NCBI GenBank assembly: GCA_014904985.1 | Contig: MU128911.1 | Coordinates: 601,373-665,372, forward strand | Source: Hydnum rufescens UP504 | Taxonomy: Eukaryota; Basidiomycota; Agaricomycetes; Cantharellales; Hydnaceae | DNA: 64,000 bases | Direction of reading: 5' to 3' | Shown here: positions 55,623 to 64,000 of the stretch, one piece after another | Numbering within the stretch: the first letter of the stretch is position 1 | Layout of the letters: each line of letters begins with the position of its first letter | Position numbers and translations under genes: made by a program | The notes under the pieces: model-generated | Seen by the model: only the letters and a program-made list of their open reading frames with translations | The model's database searches: none | Told to the model about the DNA's origin: nothing

Positions 55623-56272
55623 AGGCAGTTAGGCAGGCTTTGTAGCAGGTGATCTTCCTGTGTTCATCACGTTTTTTTTGGAGTACAATTTTGTTCCCAA
55701 TGAGGTTGGGATGCTGACAGTGTTGGGGTTTACAAGGTCATAGACATCAGCTTGTTGGATGGAGTCAAGTTCAGCTTGAATAGCAGTGTCCCAGAGCTGG
55801 GACTCGGGGCCAGCAAGTGCATCCTCAGTGCGGGGCATGTCTGGGAGGTCAGTGTCAATATCAAGGGTGTTGTCCGCCCCCTGGATATGGGCAGTGCTAA
55901 GAAGGCTGACAAGCTCTTGGGCAAGATCAGCATGAGGGGAACTGTCAGGTGTGTCTTTGTGGATCGTGTCCCATAGAATGCCATAATGGCCATAGTCAGC
56001 AGGTTCAAGCTGCTTTGGGGCTTTGATAGAGTGACGATCATGTAGTCGAGGGAGGGGTGCTGACAGTGGAGGAAGAACATCTGGAAGGTTGGGTGGGAGG
56101 CTGGGGGGTCTTGTGTGGAGGGCTCACTAGGCTGGTCCTGAGCCAAAGGGGTGGCATCATCACTATCCTGACTCTTGGGGGTGGTGAATTCCACTTCAGG
56201 CTGGGGGAGAGCAGTTTCAACAAACAAAGGGGAGCGGCTGGTATATATGTGGTGCATGGCAGGGTCCCAGAA
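55623..56272 (-). pseudogene. copia E linker between integrase and reverse transcriptase
   Basis: Proline/serine-rich linker followed by the start of the reverse transcriptase region (ESQLWDTAIQAELDSIQQAD, about 55800-55740). Split over two frames by small shifts near 55840 and 55665. Confidence 0.6.
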
Positions 56273-57283
56273 TCAGTATCCACTGACACCTTCCGGGTAT
56301 CCTAGGAACTTCACCTTCCGAGCTTGATCTCCCAATTTCTTGGCACCATCTCCCTTAGGAATATGGATGTAGGCATCACAATAAAAGACACGAAGGTGCG
56401 AGATGTCAGGTTTGTGGTTGTAGAATGACTCGAAGGGTGTGATGCCACCATTTGAAGATATTGTAGTGCACTGATGACAATAGGTGGCAGTGGCCAAGGC
56501 CTCAGCCCATAGCCCTTGAGGACAGTCCATGTCTTTGAGCATGGCACAAACTTTATTCATGAGTGTGTGGTTCATGTGTTCGGTGACACCATTTTGCTCC
56601 GGATTTCCTGCAACAGTGTGTTCGACTTGGATTCCATGTTCTGTACAGTATGTTTCCAGCTCAGTATTGACATATTCACCCCCATTGTCAGTGCATAGAG
56701 TGCCAATGTGATGTCCAATCGAGTTCTCGAAGACTTTGTCCATCTTGATGAACCAAGGTGTGAACTCACTTTTGCACTTGAGGGAACAAGTCCAGACCAT
56801 CCCAGACTTGTCATCCACAAGGGTGGCAAAGTAAAGATTTCCCCCAAGTGATGGGATGTCCATCTCACCACAGACATTGGAGTGGACATGACCAAGGATA
56901 TTGGGTGCATGGGTGTGTCTGACATCAAAGGGTAGGTGGGCCATTTTGGCTATAATGCATGACTCACAGGGAACATTGCTGACTTTTTCAAATGCAACCC
57001 CATCAACCCCATGAACAAGTTTTCAGCGCAGCATGTCTTGTAGGGTGTGAATGTTTGGGTGACCAAGGTGTTTGTGAAGTAAGTTGAGAGAGGGATTCAG
57101 GTGGGTTGCTTGCAGGGCATGGGGTGATGTGGCAGGTGGTGAGGAAGGGGGGGGCAAGGGTGGGTGAGTCGACTGAAGGTGCAGCTGGAGTAGTGTTCCA
57201 TGTTCACAGGACTCGGCAATGATTGTTCCAGATTTTGCACAGATGAGGCATTGATTGCCTGGAATATGGCTTCGTGGCCTCAA
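56273..57283 (-). pseudogene. copia E integrase
   Basis: HHCC finger (HKHLGHPNIHTLQDML and CESCIIAKMAH), a TGA in between near 57021 (family has Trp here). In the core the first acidic residue is changed to Asn (HSNVCGEMD), the second (LCTDNGGEY) and third (NGVTEHMNHTL) are kept. Ends FLGYPEGVSGY. The Asp-to-Asn change alone should abolish integration. Confidence 0.75.
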
Positions 57284-57429
57284 TGCATAAGGGTGTGTAT
57301 GGACAGTAGGGCATTTGTCAGTTCAGGGACATGCAGGACATGGGCGAGTTGGAGGGTTTTGTCATGACCACTGACAACTCTGGGTAGAGACACAGGGCCT
57401 TCCCCATAGGCAAGAATGTGTGAGCCATT

Positions 57430-58503
57430 GGCTAGGCACACCTTTCAAGGGATTGGGTAAGTCTGGTATGAGGTGAAATCGGCTGTAGTTGGGGCCATAT
57501 GATCAGAGCACCCAGAGTCAATGACCCATGTGGATCATGTGAAGGTGCTGACATCTGTTTTGGCAGCAGTGGAATGGGCTTCTATTACTCCAGTGGCAGG
57601 AGCAGTAATCGCAGCAACCATCATCACATCTGCTTCGTCATTAGTGGCATTAGCAGTGACAAGGTTTGCCTGACCCTTCTTCCTGCTCCCAGAGGTTTTC
57701 TCAGGGCATTTGGCTTTTACATGGCCAAGTTTCTTGCAGATATGGCAAGTGGCTGTCTTTAGCCACTCCTCATACTTTGCCTTCTCCTCAGGGGTTTTTG
57801 GTGGACCACATCGGTTCCCGGTATTGACCTGCAGGGCGGCTGATGAACCTTTTGAAGATGAGTCTGCAACAGACTGCTGTATGTGTGTCTCTTCATCCAT
57901 TAGTGCCCCCTTGATGTCATCCAATGTCACTGATGTGACACCCGTGAGTAGTGTGGTATGGATGATATTGTATGAGGCTGGCAGCCCATGGAGGAGGGAA
58001 AGGGCCAGGAGAGTGTCAGGAATGGGGGGGCCACCAATGGGACCAGATGTGATATAGTCAGCAGCAGTGGTTTCGAGAGTGGCAGCAAAGTCAACAATGG
58101 ATGTGAAGTTGGAGAGGGAGGAGGAGAATATTTTCTGGGCAGCATAGAACTGAGCAGAAAGGCCCTTTGGTTTGTACATGCAGCACAATTTATTCCATGC
58201 AACAGAAGGAATTTCATCATGAGCGATGTGGGATTTCACAGCTGGTTCACAGGTGAGGATGATGTTGTACAAGATGTTGATGGTGCCCTTCTCCCAGATC
58301 TCCATCTTCAATTCATACTGTGGATCATCAATTAGAGTGTCATCGGCACCAATGATTTTCACAGCAGGTGGGGTGGCATTTTTCCCTTGGATCCAGGACC
58401 ATTGTCTGGCATGACGAATGACGAGATGCAGATTGGCAGCCCATGTGGCATAGTTCTCATGGCCACAAAGCTTCATGACAGATAGCTTGGCAGATTCAGT
58501 CAT
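57430..58503 (-). pseudogene. copia E gag and protease start
   Basis: ATG at 58503. Gag domain (UBN2-like) with CGHENYATWAANLHLVI, SHIAHDEIPSVAWNKLCCMY, LLHGLPASYNII; CCHC zinc knuckle CHICKKLGHVKAKC (about 57752-57711). Open for 322 codons to a TGA at 57535-57537 (FT*STW), after which the protease motif WVIDSGCSDHM follows at once in the same frame. Thus gag and protease were one frame. It would make the particle and mature it. Confidence 0.85.
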
Positions 58504-58572
58504 GGCAACTGGTCAAGTAGAGTGCAAGGTGGCAACAAAGGTTATAGCTGGTGGTGCTTTTCAGTAGGGCAA

Positions 58573-58584
58573 TGGGCCCATAAC
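58573..58584 (-). promoter_or_regulatory. copia E primer-binding site
   Basis: On minus, directly after the 5' LTR: GGTTATGGGCCC. This is complementary to the anticodon-loop region of initiator methionine tRNA (CAUAACC), the half-tRNA primer known from Drosophila copia. Confidence 0.6.
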
Positions 58585-58872
58585 CTGTAGAAATGGAAAG
58601 CCTGTGACGCAGGAACCATAATCAATTGGTTTCAAGGGAAGCATAAGTGTATATACATGAGGAGAGATAACGGAGTGCTTGCCTGTGACGCGGGAACTGT
58701 AATCAATTGGTTGCTGAGTCGCAAGGCTAGCATAGGTTTATATAGAAGAATTGGGGAAAGCAATGCATGCAGACAATGCATGCTTTGGTGCATGTCTGGA
58801 TCATGTGGCATCTAATGGATAGTGGTGGTGGCGGACATTGTGGTGGCAGTGTCAGAGCATTTTGCCATAACA
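58585..58872 (-). repeat. copia E 5' LTR
   Basis: 288 bp partner of 53955-54241; differences are mainly transitions at CpG positions (for example GACGCGGG versus GATGCGGG). Confidence 0.85.
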
Positions 58873-58896
58873 GATTGTGTCATGCTTGAGGGGGAG

Positions 58897-60881
58897 TGTT
58901 GGAATAAAAATAAAGAGTTAATTATATAATCAGCCCAAAGTGGCAAATACCCCTATCTGGACTTAACACTGTATCAAGCGCAACACCCCTACCACCCTCT
59001 TATGGTAATAATATACCTAAGAGAACATTCTGTATCTTTCTTGTTGGTGCCAGTAGTATAGCACCCGAACATTCTACAATTCACCTGTAGTTTCTTTAAT
59101 ATCTTGTACATAGTATAAAAGGGTGAGCTTGAGCTCACCTACAGATCTAAGGACTCTAATAATATATCCTTCCTGCTAATTCACCCAAGCAACTAGGGCT
59201 CTCCAGTATAGAAGAAGGGTTGGGAGCTCCGATGACTGTCAAATCAAAATCTGGTTCAGCCAGTGTGTAGATAGGAGACTGTGTTTCTGTTTATTCAAAT
59301 GGGTTGGTTCGCTTCGATGGTTGATCACTCTCTGCAAGATATGTATGTGTTTATTGGAGAATGGAATGTGATATGGACTAGCAATAGTCAATGATATATC
59401 ATAGATGCTTATAGGAAGGCTTATATGTGTGGGGCACTTGTGGAAAGGCTTATACGTGTTCGTGTTGTGATCGTTCATTTACTGATATTTGTGTGTTCTT
59501 GTTTATGTCCTCCTAGTCAAAATGCGGATATCTATGGGCTGTAGAATGGTCAGTGCTTGGTTAGTTTGTTTAGTATGCTTCAATCTTCTTTCCTGACTCG
59601 TATTTCATTATGCTTACCTTTTCCTTGGATGTCCAGCAACTCTAACCTTAGGTTCTGCAACTATCCTTGGCTTCAGTATTTCGCGTAGATGGCTTTCAGT
59701 AGCTTGGTCCCAACAACCTTGAAGATGACTTAGCTCCAGATGGCTTTAGATAGACAGTTCTTTAGATATTAAGCAGAATGGTAGACAGTAGTTGACAGTG
59801 GTTGATTTCCAGAGTGAGGAGATGGGGGGGACAAGAAAATCTGCTAGCTTATATACCTATCTGAAGGTGGCTGTGCATGGAGCAAGAACAAAAGAGTAAT
59901 AAAGCTATGAGATCATAGTGATATCATGGGGGAGTCATAGTGGAGTAGAACAAAAGAATAATAAAGAAATGATGTCATAATGCGGTCATAGCTGAGTCAT
60001 CCATAGAGTGTGATGTCATAGTGAAGTCATAGTGATGTCATTCATAAAGAGAACAAAAGGATTCATAAAGGGAATGATGTCACTAATTTGCTGAGCTTGT
60101 GGAGTGGTTGGAGCATGATGTCACTGATCTTGTGATGTGTTTTGGGGCTCATGGGAAGCGAAATTAAAGGACATCTCCGGGTTCTGGAGATTAATCTGAG
60201 TATAGTCCAGTGGTTAAGGTGTTTTTTTGTTACTGGTTAATAAAAGGAACAAGTGCATGGTGTGGGATTCGATGCAGAGACAGCAGTTTGTATCCGTAAT
60301 AGGCGTGCTTGGTATCATTCGATGCGTATTTTTAACAGCTTTCTGGGCGCGGTGGTTCCGAGCAGATCTGGTGTAAACTGACGGAGAAATTCGTTTTTTA
60401 CTGATGGGTGTTGATTCTGATAGTAATATCATTCTGTAGAGTTCAGTTTTGATCTGTTCTTCGCGTGCTTAGTACCTTTGGATGCGGATTTTTCATATCT
60501 TTCTAGACATGGTTGTTCCGAGAGGATTAAATGCAAACTGACAGAGGTATTTGTTTTTTACTGGAAATCCTGGATTTTAATAATAAAATTGGCCTGGAGA
60601 GTGCAGTTTTGATCCGTTCAACTTGTGTTTGGTACCATTCGAAAGGTGTGAATCGTAGCTTTCTAAGCGTTATATGGGCGTACCTCTCCGATCAAAACTG
60701 ACGGAGTTATAAAACGAATTTGGTTTCTGCGCATAGCTGTAATTAATCTCATAATCGGTCATGTGATCGTCCAATGGCTGGAAGTTGTGTAATTTCGCAT
60801 TTTCTGATACTGGATGTTTTTATCTTCCACACTGGTCTATCAAATATGCTCATGTCTGCTTAGTCATCAGGGGAAATATCA
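58897..60881 (+). repeat. copia D right LTR, split by a solo LTR
   Basis: 58897-59207 and 60832-60881 together match the left LTR at 50653-51008. The insertion lies after CTCTCCAGT. Confidence 0.8.
59208..60831 (-). repeat. solo LTR of the gypsy B family
   Basis: 1.62 kb, minus orientation, flanked by CCAGT and CTGGT, a diverged 5 bp target duplication; the uninterrupted site is visible in the left LTR of copia D (about 50960-50975). Two minisatellite units. Polymerase III-like boxes at 60203-60220 and about 60262-60275. It shows that the B family was still active after copia D inserted. Confidence 0.8.
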
Positions 60882-61060
60882 TTATCATCCATAGCCTCAC
60901 ACTACAGCTGAGGTAAAGTCACCCCTATATTACCGTTGATTCCCCTCACTCATTTCAATGTAGCTATTATTGTTATTAGGTACATAATGAGTCCCTCAGT
61001 CTGCTATGTTGTGGCTGAGCTATTATCATTATTAATTTGGCCATATGTTGACTTTGTATT
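60882..61060 (+). other. flank of copia D, probably a hAT intron
   Basis: No frame. It ends in TTTCCGTAG just before a hAT exon, so the latter part may be an intron (possible donor GTACAT at about 60949). Confidence 0.35.
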
Positions 61061-61335
61061 TCCGTAGGAGCATGAGTACACACTCCCAACATGGTTCCAA
61101 ATGGCTATGGATTACCTTCCAATCCAGGCCTCTTCAGTTCCATGTGAGTGGGTCTTCTCCTCAAGTTCTGAAACAATGACAAAAGACACAGTCACCTCAA
61201 ACCTGACATAATGGAGGGGCTCCAGATGCTCAAATTTATGCTGAAGAAAGAGCAACTAAACTTTATGAAAGGTTGGAAGACTCCTGTGGCTGATGTGATG
61301 GTTGATCTGGACAATGGGGGCAACATGCTTTGAGA
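61061..61335 (+). pseudogene. hAT transposase C-terminal (dimerisation) fragment
   Basis: On plus: TWFQMAMDYLPIQASSVPCEW then VFSSSSET, the conserved A-S-x-x-x-E-R-x-F-S-x-x core of hAT dimerisation domains (Arg to Trp here), followed after a shift near 61175 by EGLQMLKFMLKKEQLNFMK and a stop near 61332. Only the last exon remains; the rest was removed or lies beyond copia D. It is a different family from the hAT at 4317. Confidence 0.7.
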
Positions 61336-61429
61336 TATATTGAACACTGCACCACGGAGATCGATGAGGTGTTGGAGCATCTTATGGACCATGAGGATTT
61401 AATCACAGATGAGTAGACAGATTACAATT

Positions 61430-61590
61430 ATGTACATAGGTATATACAAAGCCTCGAGTTGTGGCTTGAGTCGACTCCGAGTCTAAGTCGAGTCCTAAAT
61501 TCGACTTGGCTTCGGCGATAAGCCAACCTTCGGAAGTCGCGTGAAGTCGCCCGAAGTCGAGCCAAGTCGAGTCGTGGCAACACTATAGCT
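61430..61590. repeat. hAT right-end subterminal repeats
   Basis: Many AAGTCGAGTC/GACTCGACTT words, ending GTGGCAACACTA at about 61588. A TAGTGTTGCCAC end is typical of hAT terminal inverted repeats, so this is probably the right end of the element whose C-terminus lies at 61061. The left end was not seen. Confidence 0.5.
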
Positions 61591-61599
61591 GGGATGCTC

Positions 61600-62060
61600 A
61601 AGTCGCGGAAGCTTTTTTCTATGTCAGTGACATCTCTTATGTAAAGGATGCCTGAGGAAATTGAACTTGAACCCCTCATTCAAGGATTTAAGCTCCCAGA
61701 GGGGCTGCCTCCCAACTTGGACTCCTCTTCTGAGAACACTGACTCGAACTCGTGGGCTTGGGGTACTGCATGGCGAGTTTAGTTCTCTTGTCTTGTCACC
61801 TGGTCTGGTGATGTATTCTGCGCAGACGATTTAATCCTGACCTCCACGCATACATGCAGCATATTCATTCTACTTGCCTACCCTTCTGCTCTCCCCAGGC
61901 TCTTTCTTTTTCTGTCAAGCCCTGCTAGTTCTGAAGGAGAGACAGACCTGCGCACCTCGTTGACACCGCTCGAGACGCTCTTTTCTGTACACCTTGGATT
62001 AGGACTTCTTGCTCTTTCTCTCGGGTTGATACTGGGGTAAGCTGGCTATCCAACGGCGTT
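61600..62060. other. non-repeat flank
   Basis: CpG-richer than the transposon region. No supported frame. Pyrimidine-rich stretches at 61860-62030 could be a promoter or 5' untranslated region of a gene further right (inference). Confidence 0.3.
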
Positions 62061-62086
62061 CTTGCCTTTATCTCATCTCATTTCAC

Positions 62087-62581
62087 ATGTGCTCTTACGT
62101 CATTATCCACACTCTTGAGATCCCCACATCCCCTTCCCCTTCACCTACACTGATGCGGACGGCTCTTGCACCACGCCCCCCGCAGCACCCCTTACTGGTG
62201 CCGGTGACGCTGTTGACCTCACTCTCTTCCTTGATATCATATAATACTGCCGGTATTGGCAGTGTTGGACCGTCGTTTCCATTGTGTCGGGGTTCGTAGG
62301 ACTCTGGGGTTCGTATGTGGTCAGTGAACCTTATACTTTGTTTTATATTAACCGACGTGGAAAAACTTTTTGATTTTATGGTTACTTTTGTACGTGTTGA
62401 TGCGTTGAACACAAAGATATTGTTTGGTGGGGAGTCTTCGATATCAAAAACGACGGGTGCAGACAAGAGGACATCGCGGTTCATATTTGGGAACAAGGCG
62501 GCTGCGAGTGCGCAGAAGAAGGCGTGGAAGAAGGAACGCGGACCCACGATAGGTCTGATTCGTAGATACATGTGTGGATAA
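62087..62581 (+). CDS. possible host gene exons, unidentified
   Basis: Two candidate plus frames (62087-62299 and 62315-62581, the latter ending [15 protein letters not shown]) and one minus frame (62571-62095, starting [18 protein letters not shown]) overlap. The minus frame is longest (158 codons) but none has a recognised motif, and codon evidence does not decide between strands. Kept only as a place to look; could be coincidence. Confidence 0.2.
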
Positions 62582-64000
62582 GGCTAGTCTGGTCTTTTTT
62601 TATTCTGTTTGGTCTGGCGCTGGCCGGCCACGTCTAATATGGGGCTTTTTTTCGTTTTTAATTTTTTAGTTCGGCTTGAAGATATTGAGGCTTTTCAGCT
62701 GACTGTTACCTTGGGAATAGCAGGGTGATCATGTAATCCCAATTGGGCTGGATTCAGATTCGTCGTGGAATATTACAATTCCGGTAGCAGAGGTCACTGT
62801 TGTGAGGAGAATTATGCAGTGACCGCCATGCGATTATTGGCAGCAACTTCCTATAGGTCTGGTGACCGTAAAGCTGGAGTAGAAATAGTGAACCTCACTC
62901 CTGAGGGCACTGGCAGAGTAGAGGGGAATCGGCCCAAGCCTCATCAGCTCGTGAATTGTTGGTACGCACGGAGAGAGCAATGTCACCGGCCGGAAGACAC
63001 TTCACGAGAAGGAATATCCAACATCTCTCACAAAGAGAACACAGGGACATCATCCAAAGTGTGAGACGGCGTCTGGTGTACTTGGGCGATATTTCAGGAT
63101 GCATAGGCCGGCCCCGCGAACGAGTACGATCACAACTATAGAGACTTGAGGGGTGTGCGAGAATACCTGCTAGCCAGTCAGAAACTGTGATGTTGCGGCC
63201 AAAATCTAGAAATGAAACATCAGGCCCCCACCCCGAAGATCAACACCCCAATGAATGGCAGTCCGCCTCCTTGCTGACCGTCCCGCATTCTTTTCCAATC
63301 AGCTCAGAATCATATATTCCAGTGCTATCCATCGTACGGAGCCAAGGTTGCCAAGAGCCACTGCAACGAATGTACCACAGCCTTCTTCGAGCTCCTAGAA
63401 ATCCAAGCTTTGTCAAGCACGCGTCCTCAATGTCCTTGATGAACACGCTATTCGGTGGGTAGTACGCATCGGAAAAGCCCTACTACCGGCGGAATACATA
63501 AGACGCGCACCTCGCGAATCCCCGAGGAAATCAAGCGTTCGCAGCCTCAAAATGTGATGCATAAAAAGTAACGTTGGCTACGAGGGATGCCTTGCACATG
63601 TAAATATCTCAGACCCAGGGAGCCCAGGGTTACAGCAGCCATCATCAGCCGAGGATCGAAATTGTTGGTCGTACGAAGTAACTGCCCCAGATGTATTCGG
63701 ACCACCAGGGGTTTGACTCCATGTATTACATCGATTCGCCGTGTTTGACCCCCTCGGACACGATGCTAAATACACCTTCCCGACCATCAGGAGGGTACCA
63801 CACGTCCAGAATTCGCTGCAGATTTGGGTGACGTGGACAATTTTAGCGCTGCACAGCACTATACAACCCACAGCGCTTCGTAATAAGGATAGCACAATTA
63901 AATGGATTGGAATACGGTACCTATCTCGATTTATCCGTAGCATTGAAAGCACACCAAAGTTTTATAGACACAATATCTCCTGCCGAAGTTTCCCCCCTTC
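62582..64000. other. unique sequence, no gene assigned
   Basis: Short frames (plus 62765-63064, plus 63187-63462, minus 63952-63578) have no recognised domain and overlap others. No repeat or transposon signature was recognised. Probably host intergenic DNA or fragments of spliced genes that I cannot resolve. Confidence 0.3.

Larger units (their letters stand above)
53955..58872 (-). mobile_element. Ty1/copia element E, complete, 4.9 kb
   Basis: LTRs of 287 and 288 bp (53955-54241, 58585-58872), exact 5 bp target duplication GATTG (53950-53954, 58873-58877). All genes on minus: gag, protease, integrase, reverse transcriptase, RNase H. Purine tract GAGTGAGGGGGCA on minus precedes the 3' LTR. 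Inserted near the 3' end of copia D. Confidence 0.9.
50653..60881 (+). mobile_element. Ty1/copia element D, internally deleted and twice invaded
   Basis: LTRs begin TGTTGGAATAA and end GGGGAAATATCA (50653-51008; right LTR 58897-60881 with a solo LTR inside). The internal part starts directly in the pre-integrase region, so gag and protease are deleted. Copia E (53955-58872) sits just upstream of the purine tract GAGGGGGAG that precedes the right LTR. No clean target duplication was found. Confidence 0.75.

Noticed and set aside
62087..62581. Firm call of a host gene
   Set aside because: Frames on both strands compete, none has a recognised domain, and splice sites could not be assigned; listed only at low confidence.

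Overview
The window comes from a fungal nuclear genome, most likely an agaricomycete (basidiomycete). The grounds are short spliceosomal introns with CTAAC/CTAAT branch sites, basidiomycete-type hAT, pogo-like (DDE_1) and Ulp1-bearing repeats, a Ty3/gypsy chromovirus, and Ty1/copia elements. Almost the whole window is mobile DNA, stacked in nested layers and decaying by CpG loss. No intact host housekeeping gene was found. One 616-base assembly gap (run of n) lies at 42559-43174.

Layout. 1-4050 (minus): decayed DDE_1 transposase preceded by a Ulp1 (C48) protease pseudogene. 4317-6590: hAT element remnant with its transposase on minus. 6599-14075: the most unusual part, two symmetric modules. 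Each has a long palindrome at its centre (near 8209 and 11935) and tandem units reading outward on both sides. Every unit is an exon-like stretch ending in a palindrome, followed by a 95-121 nt intron-like stretch with GT(A/G)AGT, a strong hairpin, CTAAC/T and TAG. I find sixteen such introns plus one doubtful one. A 769 bp hAT-type MITE, related to the element at 4317, sits inside one exon unit. 14080-22361 (minus): cluster of broken C2/HECT ubiquitin-ligase-like sequences, cut by a 1.7 kb LTR.

22362-46769 (minus): Ty3/gypsy element B with a very long (about 1.65 kb) LTR, gag, pol and unknown reading frames downstream of integrase. One of those frames is split by gypsy element A (25570-37224, plus), a complete 11.7 kb chromovirus with 571 bp LTRs and the target duplication GTGTG. 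Element A carries an accessory third reading frame of about 870 codons after the chromodomain. 46770-47667 holds an unknown coiled-coil reading frame. 48013-49104 is an old B-type LTR fragment.

49105-60881: copia C (plus fragment) is interrupted by copia D (plus, 356 bp LTRs, gag lost). Copia D is in turn interrupted by copia E (53955-58872, minus, target duplication GATTG), and a solo B-type LTR lies inside D's right LTR. 60990-61590 is a hAT remnant. 61600-64000 is richer in CpG and looks like non-repeat flanking DNA, possibly with host exons I could not identify.

The retroelement and transposase frames share one mode of decay: nearly all premature stops I traced are TGA where the families usually have Arg (CGA), and the two LTRs of element A differ almost only at CpG positions. 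This fits cytosine methylation followed by deamination.
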